The position numbers were made by a program, and so were the translations under genes. DNA of 64,000 nt. Source: Neodontobutis hainanensis (taxonomy: Eukaryota > Chordata > Actinopteri > Gobiiformes > Odontobutidae). The notes under the pieces are model-generated. The model saw nothing but the letters and a program-made list of their open reading frames with translations, made no database searches and was not told the origin of the DNA. The stretch lies in the NCBI GenBank assembly GCA_024349245.1, contig JALDNG010000020.1:20207501-20271500 (forward strand), given 5' to 3'. Below, in pieces: positions 22,237 to 36,106 of this stretch (its first letter is position 1; the number at the start of each line of letters is the position of its first letter).

Positions 22237-22731
22237 CAGAGGTGGCCAAGGTGGGGCCCAAGGGCCAAAAATGGCCAACCAAACAGGTTAAGTTTGCAGG
22301 GCTCCAATCCAACCTTGTCAGAACAAAATTATTTTTGTGTTTGGCCCATGGCCAACTAATGTATTTCCGTTGTGGCCCTCGAAGAAAAATGGTTTGGTGT
22401 GTCCCAATTCTCCAGTAACATTCTCAACCACACTCCATTCCATCAGAAAAAGCAAAAATCAATTAGTAAAAATGGAAAACATGTAAACATATTAAAACCT
22501 TAAATAGTAAAGAAAATGAATAAACCTGTTGCTGCAGTAACAGAACTGCATCAATGTTGCGAGTATGCTTTGTCTTTCTGTGACAAATTTTCTCCAACTA
22601 TCTGCTGTTGTTAATTTTCTTTTAGATCCAGCAACAGTTTAGCAAACATAGCCAAACAAGACAACATTGTCTTTGGTCTTGTTCTTATCACAATGAAAGT
22701 GACGTATACAGGGGTGTCCCAATTCTTCAGT
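22237..22731. mobile_element. hAT-like terminal fragments
   Basis: CAGAGGTGGCCAAGG (22237) with GGGCCAAAAATGGCC, and the near-direct repeats GGTGTGTCCCAATTCTCCAG (22396) and GGGGTGTCCCAATTCTTCAG (22711), look like hAT-type ends (CAGGGGTG-CCAA). No matched pair of inverted ends or 8-bp duplication was found, so these are probably remnants of one or two elements. Confidence 0.35.
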
Positions 22732-24540
22732 TTCACAGCATTGTATTCTATTCATTCTCGAAATGTCTGTAAACATGTGTTGCAGGTTTATTTTATTTAT
22801 GTATTTATCATATTAACAAACTTTTATTGTTATTTTGTCATTTGTGAATGAACTGCCCCTACTAAATGCCCCTCTGCAGTTGTGCCAACGCTATAAGGAG
22901 TGGACAGTAAAAGTGTTCCTTTTGAGTTGGAATTAAAGGCTGTTTTCACTTCAACTTACACTAGCTTAATCACTAAAAACAATATACCAATAATGTCTTC
23001 ATAGTGTGTGTGCTTTTCTAACCTGGTATAGTAATGCATAGCCAGACATTTTAAGTTTAAAGTGCATTGTTTTGTTGGAAAACTTGAATTCTAAACCCAG
23101 TAATATGTGTTTTAAATAGAAATTAATGTACTATTCCACTGGTTTATCAAAAAAATGTCCACTACACAAATAGACACTACACAAATATGTGCTGGGAAAG
23201 ATGACAGAGCAGGCTATCATCTCTTCACTCCATCTTCCTGTCTCCTTCGAGATGTTTGACTCCCCTCAGGCCACCCACGATTGATTTGTCTTTTATTGTT
23301 TTGATTTTTCATTCCAATGACCAGCTGAATGAAATCACTGTCCTGCAAGCTTGATTGAAAAGCTGCGCTCCTCCGTCGCGTGCAGCTCACTCGTACGAGC
23401 CCCCAGGCCAAACATCAGGCGGATCCTGTTCCCTCTGACACCTGACCTTACCTGGTGGAGGTCATCGCTGCGGGCCGTCTCCAGGTCCCATCACTCCCTC
23501 GTGATGTCGCTGTTACGGTACCCCCTGGATGCCATGTCACTCAGCCGTGTGGCAAGTCAATTAGTCATGTCTGGTGTCGGGACGAGGGTGCGCACTGGCA
23601 GGAGTGTGTCACTGAGTTGCTGAGGGGGAATTACAACATCTGATGAGTGATGAGCAGGATCACTGGGGCAGAAGGTTCTGTTTTCACATGAACTGCCTGC
23701 AGTGATGGTGTCCTTGATGTTCAAATCCTGGACTGGTCTATATGTTGTCAGTAGTGGTTTCTTTAAGACTACAGTTTACCTCTAGTGCTACATTTACTTT
23801 CAATCCTGCCGCCAATCATGGAATAAAAGTTCCTCCAACAAGTTATTCAATTTTTTTAGCATGGATAGTTTAGGTTAGTTTATTTTTCTTATTTTGTGTT
23901 GTGCACCGGAAGGGGCTCAGCCTGTATGGGCTTATGGGACTTATGAATCATAAGCAGACAGAGGGATCACATCACATCATAAAAGTCCTCTTTCACAAAT
24001 GCCAAGCATTTAAAACAAACTGGGCAAACTTAAACACAACAAACTTAAACAAAAACTGCTGTGTTCTGTCTCATCAGACGTAAAGGACAAATCTTCGTAC
24101 AAAACAAGTGACTCCTCGGGTCATGGTTCAGAGGAAAACTCAGCCAGCCTCATATCTCTCCACATATTATTTAAAATCCACATTCCAGTATGGTTTACTA
24201 CTTGTTTGTTGATACTTTTACTTCATGAAGGTTTTGCAACACCACAAATACATTCACATAAATCTTCATACAATTCATTTATTATTTATTTATTTATTAT
24301 TACGTGTTTAAAGTCATCTTCAGGCGCTCCGGCACACGCCATGTTGGATTGACGTGACACACTGCATGTGCGCTACCTCCGTTTGTTCACTTCTTTGTGC
24401 TGCCAGGTTGAGGAAAACGAACTGGCAGTGATCCTTTCCTGGCTTCCCAGGCTACTAGATCAATGTGTATGTGTATGTTTACTTACATACCATATTGGAT
24501 TTAAGTTCATATTCTGATTAATATACTTCAAATAGGAAAT
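22732..24540. other. Unassigned DNA
   Basis: No supported gene. A GC-richer stretch at 23350-23640 has open frames in two + phases but no domain or splice context that I can defend. Confidence 0.45.
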
Positions 24541-24780
24541 TTGGTAACACTTCAGAAAAGGGGGCACATATTATCATAAATTCCTGCATGAGTTCATAAA
24601 TTCATGCATATTTTCATGCAAAAGTCTATAGATTCATGAGTCCATGAGGGTTTTCGGTTACGGTTAGGATCAAAATATTCCTGGTGATTCATTAGAGTTC
24701 AATGCATGTACTAATGTCTGAGTTAAGCATTAATGAATGCATGAATTTGTGATCAAATGTGCCCCTTTCTCTAAAGCCTA
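24541..24780. mobile_element. Short foldback (MITE-like) element
   Basis: The left end TTGGTAACACTTCAGAAAAG plus GGGGCACAT and the right end ATGTGCCCCTTTCTCTAAAG are imperfect inverted repeats of about 25 bp. The interior repeats TTCATGCAT/ATGAATGCAT words that also fold. Its TTGGTAACACTT terminus is familiar from fish non-autonomous DNA elements. No transposase is encoded and a target duplication is not clear. Confidence 0.6.
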
Positions 24781-27700
24781 ATCTGAATAAACTAGTCACA
24801 TAGACTAGCAGTGGTAGCAACACCATGACATAGACACAATTTTCTGGTAACAGGCCTGATTATTGTAAATACAATGTCAGGTTTCAAAGTGGTCTTATCC
24901 AAATTTTGTTTCAAAATTATTCCCCTTTTTTGGTTCTGTCCCTTTCACCTTTAAAATCCTTTTGACCCCATTGAGGAGTTTTGTTGGAAGGTCTCAGGTC
25001 TAGTCTGGAGGCGCTGGAAGCAGCCTGTTGTGACACAGATTCAGAGGCTGCCACTTGGGGCCATATTTCCCTCAATGTTTGTCCAGAGAAAACACTTTTG
25101 TGACGTTACAGCAGCCCTACAGTAATGTCAAAATTACATTTTTAAGTTAGTTAATAAAAATTGTTGTAGCCATATCTTGATAAATGCTATAGACTTTTCA
25201 CACCAAAGTGTAAATTTTAATGGGTGTGTGTCATATTTAAACAAGTGTCATTTTTTCAAAGTTTTCTTTCAAAGTTCTTAATTTTGCGTATGTGCTGAGG
25301 ATATAGTTTTGGAGTTTGGAAGTTTTGCCCCACTGGCACCATGTATTAGAAAACATACTGTAATGTTGGCTGTAAAATCATAATCCAATCTGTTTAAAAC
25401 TTTAAATTTTGTGATAATTTTCACAACGCACATGCTGCAGTTGGATTTTCTCTGATATGAATAGTTCTACATCCCTTCCTTGTGTTGCTGTGCTCTATTA
25501 TTTTGACTTCCTCTCGCTGTAAGGTGATGCATAATTTAGCAGGTACAAAGTCGTAAAACAGCTTGAAACCCAGTAGGAGGCTCCAAGCTGCTGCACTTGG
25601 GCTGTTTTTCATCCCACAGACATTTTAAAGTGCCTTTTGATTTCAGACAGTCCTGTAATTGGACGCAGTATGAAATGTGCCGCTGTTGTAATCTCTCTCT
25701 GCGCCCTGTGTTCCAACTTGTCTTGGGGACTTTTTATTACCAGTTTCAGTTTTAAATGTGCCAGGATGTGTAGGAATGACCAGTTCTTGGGCAAAAGCAT
25801 GCATATTGTCTACATACTACACTTTGTTTAGTCAGACCTGGTGATGGGACATACAATCGATTTTGGTCATGGTTAAAGTGTTGCATTGATCAAGTTTAGG
25901 GGAGAGCGGGGACATTTCATTTAGTTTGTGTTGGCAAGACAAAATTTGAATAAAATTGAACCACGTCTGTCTGCTCTCTAACCACAATGTAACGTGTACA
26001 TATGATAATATACTTAAGCAAACAAAGTCAAATGTGGCAACTGACCACACATGAGGGGTCAGTTGATGAATAAAATTGTTATTAGACATCTGTTAAATCT
26101 GTCTGGACTAAGAAAAACTTTATAGAAAGGGTCTGTATAGCTCCACTTAAAGTCTGCTCATTGTTCCTTTTTTTGGCTTTTTATTACAGTATTGCCTTGT
26201 TGCCATGGTTAACCAGGTGCGGTTCTTACATTTACATTTACATTTAGTCATTTAGCAGCTACTACACATTAGTGAGTGTAGTTCTTGGCTAAACATAGCA
26301 ATGCATCATTTAACTCTTCTTTTGAATCTCCACATTGCTTTTATCAATATAAAAGTCCAGAAAGATGATACATTGTCTTTGTGTAAAACCTGTTTACACT
26401 TAAACATTACATATAAGAGGCATTGTTGGATTTACACATACCTTTAGATACCGCTTTACCTTTAGATTGTTGACAATAGTTTTCATGGTTTAATGGCAGT
26501 TTGCAGAGGGATATTTGTAGCCTCTTGTTTGAATCATGCTGTATCTTTAAACAAAGTGGCCCCAGAGTGTTGCACGCTCAGCAGAGACTCAATGTTTCAT
26601 GTCAATATTCAATTCCAAATGGTTTAGGGACCAGAACACAGCTGGCTGGAGACCACTGCCTAAGCATCTCATGTTGAACATTAGCGTATAGTTCCAGGGC
26701 TGGATGTAATGTTGGAATGTGTATTTATCATCAGCAACAATATTCAAAACAATTGTCAGCATATGAAGGCATGTAATATCTTCTCTCATGCATCTTCATT
26801 TTTTAAACATTTTAGAAATAATTTTACCAAGCATTGGCTGCAGATCCTGATTTTCTCGGATAAAAATCCAAGATCTCTTTTCTGTGGAGATCTTATTGTG
26901 ATGCAAATGTAAATATTTGATATATATTCCCTTTTCCTCCAAGCTGTTAAGCGATGATCAGTCCAATTTATATTCCATTGGATCATTTTATGCAATGGGA
27001 ATGAGGAATATATCTATTACATACAGTAATGTCAAGATATAAACTCTTTGGTGCATTAAATAGAGGACATGATAAAATTATAGTTCAACTATTAAAACCA
27101 ACCATGACTAAACATTTTTTATTTAACCACCATATAACCCCTGATCTCCTCATATCCCAAATAGCAGGTGGTAAATATTGTGTGTGCTGTTGTTAGGCAT
27201 GTCGAGCAGGCATCTGTATGTAATCAGGCTTTAGCAGGTCAAAAGAGTGAAGAAAGTTTGGAGAATAAGCTAAATACAACTTATTAAACAAAAAAATAAA
27301 TAAAAGTAAGTATTGGTTAGGGGAAAGTGTGGCTGCTGGCATTGGATCAACAAATTCTTGAGATTAGAGACTCTGAAGGTTCTGCTTTGTTTAATGCAGT
27401 GTAGATGATAGATACTGTATGACGCTGACTTAGCCGTTGCTAATTATTGCTAGCTTTGTTGTTTGGGAAAATGGTTCAACATTCATCATGTTTTCTGTCG
27501 GAACATGACGTTCATCACAAGAACAAGGTGCTTATTTGAAAAACATTTCTGTTTAATGTTTTTTCTTTTGCTCCTTGTTTTTACTTGAGTGATGATTTTC
27601 CGTTGTCCAATCAGCTGACTTAAGTGTTTAGCACCACCTTTTCCAAAGCGGACCAAGTGGTACATTCCCCTTTTGGTAAAGGGAAACACACCAGAATTAA

Positions 27701-27991
27701 CCGACACTGCCCCAGTGGAGATGAGGTTTTAGACAAATACTTTGAAAGACAGGTGGACTCATAGAAAGAAATGGAGAATGTTATTTTTTCCTGCTTTGGG
27801 CTTTTTTAATGATATAATATATATTGTAAAATACTCTTGAACAGATTTCTTTTCATAGAAATATCTGTGCGCTCATGCCCTGGCTCTGAAGAATCCGTCT
27901 GCTGCTGAGTGTGCACTGTGTGGGCTCTATGTTAACCTGCTGAGGTCGGGTCAAGAGCAGGGGCGCATCATCCTGTCTGCTCTCCCCACAG
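24781..27991. other. Unassigned DNA with a SINE tail scrap
   Basis: At 26228-26262, ACATTTACATTTACATTTAG then TCATTTAGCAGCT is the minus-strand 3' tail of the SINE family seen at 13173-13370. The rest has no supported feature. Confidence 0.5.
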
Positions 27992-28068
27992 ACACAAAGA
28001 GCCCCACTCCCCCGTCTCCCCAGCTCCTCTGAACAAAGCCCAAACCATGCGGTGCTGCATCGAACCAG
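27992..28068 (+). other. Weak candidate internal exon
   Basis: A pyrimidine-rich tract ending CTCTCCCCACAG (AG at 27990-27991) precedes 77 bases that end in CAG followed by GTAGAT (28069). The stretch holds one ATG (28047) in moderate Kozak context (AAACC before ATG) with a reading frame open across the donor. It could be the first coding exon behind the 5' UTR candidate at 15.7-16.1 kb. The first seven codons match no protein I know, and splice-like motifs arise often by chance. Confidence 0.15.
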
Positions 28069-29424
28069 GTAGATAAAAGATCCACGGATTAATCTCTGTA
28101 ATAGACATCGAGAAATGTCTGCACCAGATCAATGGGGCTCTGTGGAGTTTGCTTAACGATGGGCCGGGATACGGAGTGTCCCCTTTAATTACCAGGAGGT
28201 AGAGATTGTTATTCATGGTGAGGGACAGGGGAAGATCCCGGTGTACGCCCCTCTTCCCTCTGGCCTACTGTCGGTGTGGGAGGATGTGCACAAAAAACAG
28301 ATGCTGCCCCATCTTTTGTGTGTGTTTGCACTGATGATGAGCTCCACCAGGCCATGTTTCGAGGCGCTTTATGAGGATTCAGTTTGATTTAAAGTGGGGT
28401 TTATGGAGCAGTGGCTCATTCTAATGTCTTTATTCACACTGGCCTTATGTTTTTACACTATAGTCCAATGTAGACAGGCAGGGACAAGAGAATACACTGA
28501 GAATGCCCTGTCAATTTTTTTTAAATTCTCTATACTGCTTTGGACCTGAAAGTGATGGAAAAATGGCATTTTCTTTAACTGGATCTAGACTTACAAACCC
28601 CAGTGTAAAAACAGATTAACTGTTAACTGATTTTAAACCGGACACACAGAGGTTAAATCCATCTTTTCTAGTGCTAACGAAGCCCTCCCCCAAACACCAA
28701 TAGCCAATCACATTGCAGGTACTTAATAATAATGCAGTTGTGAATGTATTCACTTCACACAGCAAGCTTTATCAAAGTGTTAGTTATGTTGCTAATTATA
28801 AAATATTATCTCTGTCTTACCAAAAGGTGGTTTCATTTAAACTAAAGTGCACTAAACGCTGCATTTGTCCAACTGACTCAAAGTAAAAGTGCTTAGCCAT
28901 AGGTCATAGGGTTATAAAGTTTTTTCCTTTAGTCTATTTCAGCAATAGCCTTTTTGTAGGACTGCCAATAGGAAAAACATAAAATATGATTTTGATCTTA
29001 AGTTAACAAAAAGGAAATTAACATTAACATTTAATAGAGTAAAATGATGTTTGCCAAATCACCAGAAGTATGAAATAAATAGAAAAAAATAATGATTCTG
29101 TAAAATATAACAAAAGCCAATTATCTATCTCCCTATCTCTGTTTCTACTCTACTCAATCTCTCACAAGTCCTCCTGAGCGAGGAGAACAAAGTGCAAAGT
29201 GAATTTTATTTTCATCTTTATACACTTATTTGTACTGACAACTGTTTGTAGTTTTGTCTTACAACATAAAAAACAAGCTACCAGTGCTGCCCTCACTGTT
29301 TGGATATGGGCCGACACATTACACAAAACCTTAATGGGCAATTGGAGCTGAGCATTAGTTTGCTTTGGAAATGTTTTGTTTAATGTGTGGGAATAAAGTT
29401 TAAAAAATACGCAGGGTTCACTGT
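28069..29424. other. Unassigned DNA
   Basis: No gene or repeat recognised. The bases 28070-28270 are higher in GC and complexity than their surroundings. Confidence 0.45.
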
Positions 29425-29459
29425 CTTGCCGCTCTACCCACTGAGCTACTGCCGCCCTT
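29425..29459 (-). mobile_element. SINE head scrap, minus strand
   Basis: On the minus strand this reads AAGGGCGGCAGTAGCTCAGT then GGGTAGAGCGG, the same tRNA-like head as 40852-41053, cut off after the A box. Confidence 0.75.
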
Positions 29460-32400
29460 ATTAATAATACTAACCTATTATAAACTGTTTAAATAAATAA
29501 AAAACTCTCCAGAGCAACTTTCTCCTTTTATGTCACTTCACTTGATGATTAGTTATTAACATACTGACACCTCCATATCACCCACTCACACGGTGTGTCA
29601 TATTAATAAACGTAACTAAGCACTGAAATAATATGACCTGTCGCTGCTCTGAGTTGTTCTTTTCACCGAGACGTACAATATGTGCTTTAGAGAAGGTCAC
29701 TCACTGTCAGTGTCGAGTCTCCTGATTCCCACTGTTACTTTACTTTCTACTGACTCACTATTGTCGGCCAATGTTCCGTTGTCTGCATTATACTCTGATG
29801 TTAAATATCATTATATCATACCTGTCCTCTATAACTAACTATTATAAATTCTGCTCATACTACTGGAACACCACACAGTCTTTTTACACTGGTCATTTTG
29901 TTTTCTACTTTACACTACTACATACTGCACACCATCTCTGTGAAACTCTGCAATCACAAATGTATAAAACACGTATGTTTTGAGTCTGTTGTATATTTCT
30001 CATTACATTTGGTTGTATATTGGAATGACAAAAAGTCTGTCTCAGTCTTAAAGAAACAAAAAAAAACTAAATGTGACACATCTGTCCCAGTCCCTCTGCG
30101 TGATAACACAGAATCCTTTTATGGTTTTTGTTCCTGTTTTATGGGTAATGGTCAGACAGAAGTTTATAACTAGTCTGTGTGAAGACTAGCAGGTACAGAA
30201 CTAAATGTGACTCTGCAGCAGCCATGTGGAAGTTAGCTTAGAAGGTATGGTGTATTATCAGTGACAGATTTTACTGAACATGTGTTTTTGAGGTTCTTCC
30301 TGCTTTGGTTAAATTTGAAATGTTATTTTTACTGCAAACACTGGAAAAAAAGGTTTGCCACAATGACAAAGATACTACTTCTACATTTTAACCACTGCAC
30401 AAAATCACAGTTATTATCTGTTAGTAAAGCCTGAATCCAAACTCTCTCGGCTGTGAATGTGTTAAGTGAGGAATGGGATGTGTCCCGGAGGCGGGCTCTA
30501 ATTCCCTCTGGTGTCTATCAGAGCACTGTCCCTGGAAGCGCTGACAGAAGGAGCTATTATTTTCTCATCGGCCCGGTGGCCCATGTCCCAGGGGAGGGGC
30601 CTCACAGCGGGACTGACAGCTCCGTAAACACAGCCAGCCCCAGAGCCACGGCTCAGAGATGAGATGCTCTTGTCCTGCTTGTGACCCCCCCTCCTCTGTC
30701 CATAGACCTATCAAACCTGTGTGGTGACCCCGCACCAGCCCTCACCTGCTGCCCCGAGGGCACCCCTGTCCTCACCTGAGTGGGAGTGAGGTCATGGATA
30801 ATCTAAAGCTCAGACACACATTTGTCATGTTTCCAGCCCTGGCGTGTGATGAAAGTCCAAAAACGTCAATAGTTTAATCATGTCCACACCTGCAATTCTT
30901 TTGTTTAAAGGATTTCCTCAGTATAATGCACGTAAGTAAAACCTTTAGTTTAAAGCCAATCTCCTCATTTGGTGCTTGGTACAAATGAAACATCCCACTT
31001 TTTGACAGACATTTAAATTTATTAGAAACTTGCCAGAATCACAGGAATCACAGAGCGAGGGGTAATGACCTGGAGAAAACATTGTGTGATCCACTGAGGC
31101 AACCAAAATATATTACTGGCCCCTTCTCAGCGGCAGGACATAGGGCCCGACTTCAGAGGTGTTCAAAGGGGTGTCTTATTCATTCAGTTTTCATTTCTTG
31201 ATAACTTATCTTAACAATGCTAGAAAACATGTATGTGCATGTCTGACAAAAATAAATAATAATAATGAAAAATAGGATAGGCCTTTTTTTGGGAGGAATT
31301 GACTCAAAAAGATGTGCATTGTTTATGTCACAGACTAATGGTTTGGCATACTTGTTGAACAATTGTTGTGGAACAAGATTCTTTATTTTAAATGAGGGGA
31401 AAAGATTCTCACGGCAACATAATCCTTTGTGTAGCTTTGCTCTACAGAATATCCACTCTATTAGTTCCTTTAATGCAGCATCCAAACAGCAGAGATTGCC
31501 TGGGCTGGTTGTGTACTTGTGTGTGAGAAGCTCTGACTCTGGTCTAACAGAGACAGATGAGTGTGTCAGGCCTGTTTCCCACAGGACACAGAGTGGTTCT
31601 CCTCCCAGGGACCGCACGCTGCCTCCACTTTGCGGCAGTCTAAGTCATGCTGCACAGTTTATTGTAATGACCTCATGTAGAATCAGGAACAGTAGAGTGG
31701 GACATCCATCTACATCAGGACCAGGGACAGGACTCTGTGTGTGAGTCTGGACTGGGTTGGTCTGAAGCATATTTGAGTCACTGTGTATACAGTATAGTGT
31801 AGTGTGCATTTGTTTACAGTAGAAACTTACGATTGGTGATTTGTTGATGCTTACTTGCTGTATAGGTCTGTTGTTTATTTATTTCATTTAGCTAGATCAG
31901 AGGTTATGTGACAGGATGCACAAACATCTGTGGGTGCTTGACAGGCAGCTCAAATTTTTAATAGTGACGTTAGCAGATGCTAAATCCATTACCCTGTATA
32001 AAAATAAAGAGAGTCAAAGGATTTTTTTTTTAAGGCAGAAATGTTACAAGGTGTTGCAGGATGAATACAACTTATTCTGTCTTAGCAACTGCTGTTATTG
32101 TAACCCAGAGTGTATTAAAAGCAGCCTTTGCAGTCGTTGGCTCTAAACACAATGTAGAAGCGATTGTTGCTGTTGTGGCTCAGAAATGATTACTGACTTC
32201 ATTGCAGTCATCTCTAGTTTAATTATGCACTAGTTATTAAGGCACACCTGGTGTTAACCAGTAACTTCTTGAAACCAATAAATGTATTTTTCTAACGAGG
32301 CTACAGCCCTCTGATGTGTGTAATCCCATGTAGTCTATCTTTCACTAGTTTGTTGTTGCTGCTGTTCTTTTTTATGCTGCTGTTTGCTGGAGGAATGACG

Positions 32401-34266
32401 TCACTGCTAAGGACTGAAAGAAGTTACAGGCTGTCCTCAGAGGAGCAGTCGAAACACCAGGCTACTTTAGGTGTGCTGTAGGACAGAGGAGTACAGGAGG
32501 TCCTTTTTTTCCTGCAGCAATTCAGTTTTAAAAAGCCCATCTGCATTTTTTTAAAATTTGACATCAGATATTTAGGAAGTTTTTTTTAAATATATTTATG
32601 TTTTTATTGATTTGTTTGTGTTGTCTGTGTATAGCTTCTGGACATCTAAATTTCCCTGTGGAGATGAAAAAAAAACTCATCCATCTTATTTAGCGAAGTC
32701 AGCAAGAATCTAGCTGCTGTACAAGATAAGGACGCCAAATAGGAGAAATGTCTCAAGTACTAACTCAAAAGTGACAGCCAGTAACAGCATCAAAACATAT
32801 TTGGAGCATTACAAACATGTAAGTTTAAACTATTTTATCAGTAATCATTTAAAGTCACTACTTCAGAAATATTTATGACCCCTTTAATTATTGTTGTTAC
32901 AATGTTTTTCTTGGTTAAATGTTTTTTGTTGTCCAATATGGGGTTTGTAGATGAAAATATCTGAAGCGTTACATTCTTCAGTGTACATTATAAAGAAGGC
33001 CATGTCCTGTGAGTATACTGCACTCCCACACAGGCTTCCACAGAGCCACCCTGGTTCACAGACTGTGATTGAAATCTGACAAAGACAAGGTCAAACGTTA
33101 ACATCATATGTTATACAATGCAATGCTACACTTAATAAATAATAAATAAACAGTACATACTGAGAGATCATTGTCATCTTAGAATTAGACTATTTGTTCA
33201 TTATAAAAGGTATAATGTATGGTGAGGATCATTGTCCTCTTAATGCTCTCTACCTCTCACATAAAAGTTGGATTTGTGTGTAGCAGGCATGTGTCCATCT
33301 GTTTTCATGTCATGTGGTGTTTTGTGCTCTTCACACTCATCAGACGTAACAAGGCGACGTCTCACGAGGCACCTTCTTCTGATTTAGCACATCCAGACAA
33401 AAAATAACACCATAGCATCTCCCTGCAGATCTCCCCTCCCATTTATAACCAAGCTCCTACAGGTAATACTGTAATGGCTGTGCTGCATTAAAAGGCATGA
33501 GACCTCTGCAAAGTGTTGAATACGTAAGAATTATTTCTGTTTGTCTGCAATAAACAAAAGACAGAAAGTGAGACTGGATTGGAATATGTGGATAGTGAAA
33601 TTGAATTGGTCCATCTACTTAGAGGACAGTTGCTGTGTAAGTAAATGTTACATTCAACCTTTGACAATATTCAGTCAAATTGTTAATTTATTGTTTAGTT
33701 TTATGACATTTTCTATAGTGATAATTAAATGACCTAATAAATACTCTATATAGAGAACTAAGTAAATTTTGATAAATGTATGTATACTAAAAAACTATTG
33801 TTTCATTGAAGTAAGGCAAAAGCAATGATATTTGAAAATTGCTAAAAAAAAAATCAGGAAAATAAAATTTTATAAAAAAAGAGGGTGTCCAAAATTTTAA
33901 TTGATTTGAGTCTAAATTACTAAAAGTAATATTAGACAACAAAGGCCACATAAGAACAAAACCATTTTAATGATAAATAAAGTAAAACAATTCCTTGTTC
34001 ATAATGCAAAGTAGTATAATGTACGAGTATACGAGTCTACTTCATCTGTTGTGTTGAAGTGTGGGGTAACAACTTTCAAAGTTCATAGAGTTATAGCTTT
34101 CTACATGCCGTTCTTGGTACGAGCTTGTTGTTTCCTTACCCTTGTAGGTATGTGCTAGTGTTGCAATATCAAGAAAAAAAATGGAATAAAAGATTGATGA
34201 CAGTGATGGTGGCAAGAATGAAAATGATACTTAATGGCAGGAATAATATCAGTTTTTATTTTCTTC
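29460..34266. other. Unassigned DNA, 4.8 kb
   Basis: No supported gene. A GC-richer block at 30440-30790 and opposed open frames at 31180-31744 have no recognisable product. A palindromic CRE-type octamer TGACGTCA lies at 32396-32403; alone it is weak evidence for a regulatory site. Confidence 0.45.
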
Positions 34267-34330
34267 TGTTTTGCGACTGTTAATTTGAGTGCCTACTAGG
34301 TGGAAAAGCGCTATATAAATAAAAAATTAA
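34267..34330 (+). repeat. SINE/LINE 3' tail scrap
   Basis: GGAAAAGCGCTATATAAATA is the 3' end word shared with the SINE at 12037-12386 (AAAAGCGCAATATAAATCC). The body is missing or unrecognisable. Confidence 0.45.
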
Positions 34331-34849
34331 ATAAACTTGTGGTTGTCGTGTGTTTTGTTTCTGTTTTGTTTTGTTGTAAAGGCATTAAAGTCTTAACTTC
34401 AGCCTACACACTTTCGTTCAATGTAAGCTTTGTTTAGATGAAATGAGTTTCTGGATATTAAATTTATAGAACTGCGCCACAGGTTCTGTTTGAGTTTAAT
34501 GCAGTGTACACAATATATGCGAGAGCCGTACAATCCCGACTCTTAGACACTGTTATGGTCTTTGGGAAAACTAAAATCATGTTTTCTGATTGAATATGAC
34601 GTTTAGCAAACTTTGACAAAAAAAAAAATCTGCCTAATGTTTTTTCCCTTCTCGTTTTTGCTCGAGGACAGATTATCTATTGTCCAATCAGATTACTTCA
34701 GTGTTTTGCTCCATCTTTTGCAAAGTGGACTACACAATCAGGATTGCTTGGGACCCCAAACACTTTAGAACTTTAAAACCTGCTGAGCCTACATAGTAGC
34801 TACTGGTTCCTATTGGTGCCATTTGGATGACTAAATATACGGATAAAAA
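34331..34849. other. Unassigned DNA
   Basis: No gene or element recognised. The edge with the Tc1-like copy is approximate. Confidence 0.4.
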
Positions 34850-36106
34850 ATTTAATGCACACAGAAGTCCTATTCCTCTCAAATATTGTTCACAAATCTG
34901 TCCAAATCTGTGTTAATGAGCACTACTCTTTTGCCAAGATAATCATCCACCTCACAGGTGAGTAATATCGAGATGCTGATTAGAGAGCATGATTATTGCA
35001 AAGCTGTGCCTTAGGCTGGCCACAATAAAAGGCCACTCTAAAATGTGCAGTTTTATCACACAGCACAATGCCACAGATGCCCCACGTTTTGAGGGAGCGT
35101 GTACTTGACATGCTGACTGCAGGAATGTCTACCAGAGCTGTTGCCCGTAAATGTAATTTTTATATCTCTACCATAAGCCGTCTCTAAAGTCTCTAAAGTT
35201 AGAATGGCAGTATATCCAACCAACCTCACAAACACAGATCACATGTAACCACACCAGCCTTGGACCTCCACATCCAGGATCTTCACCTCCAAGATCCTCT
35301 GAGACCAGCCAACCGGACAGCTGCTGCAACAGTTTGCATAACCAAAGAATTTCTGCACAAACTGTCAGAAACCTTCTCGTCGTCGTCAGGGTCTTGACCT
35401 GACTGCAGTTTGTTGTCGTAACTGACTTGAGTGGATAAATGCTTACATTTGATGGCATCTGGAACTCTGGAGAGTTGTTCTCTTCACTGATGAATCATGT
35501 TTTTTATTGTGAAAGGCAGATGGCAGACAGCGTGTATGGTGAGGGTGAGCGGTTTGATGATTTTGTTGTGGATCGAGGGGGCTGTGGTGGCGGTGGGGTT
35601 ATGGTATAGCAGGTATATTATGAACAACAAACTCAGGTGCATTTTTTTTTATAGTACTTGAATGGACAGAGAGATACTGTTACGATTCATCCATGACCAT
35701 CACCTCCTGTTGCAGTATGATAATGCATGGCCTCATGTTGCAAGGATCTGTACACAATTCCTTGAAGCTGAAAACATCCTAGTTTCTGCATGGCCAGCAC
35801 ACTCACCGGACATGTCACACATTGACCATGTTTGGGATGCTCTGGTTCGGCATATATTGCACAGTAATTGAAGAGGAGTGGACTAACATCCCACAGACCA
35901 CCATCAACAACCTGATCAACTCTATGCAAAGATGTGTTGCACATTGTGAGGCAAATGGTGGTTTGACCAGATACTGACTGGTTTTTGGACATCCCATAAC
36001 AATAAAAATCACATTTTAGAGTGGGCTTTTATTGTGTGTAAGTTACACCTGTGCAATAATGAAAAATGGGTGCAAAAACAAAAGTGTTACATTTTTGTTC
36101 ACTGTA
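34850..36106 (+). pseudogene. Dead Tc1-like transposon with transposase remnant
   Basis: The transposase starts near 35070 (ATGCCACAGATGCC) with a helix-turn-helix of Tc1 type (MLTAGMSTRAVARKC, about 35110-35155) and runs into stops and frameshifts. Catalytic motifs remain: LFTDES (about 35477-35494), YDNAWPHVARICTQFLEA (about 35716-35769), and WPAHSPDMSHIDHVWD (about 35791-35838), where the acidic residue of the usual P-I-E motif reads Asp. The 3' end AACAAAAGTGTTACATTTTT then GTTCACTGTA (36076-36106) is a Tc1-type terminal repeat. The matching 5' repeat is not visible, so the left end is truncated or decayed. It would have moved by cut-and-paste at TA sites. Confidence 0.88.

Noticed and set aside
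30453..31744. Host protein-coding exons
   Set aside because: Frames are open but short, with no domain, and I could not pair credible splice sites around them.
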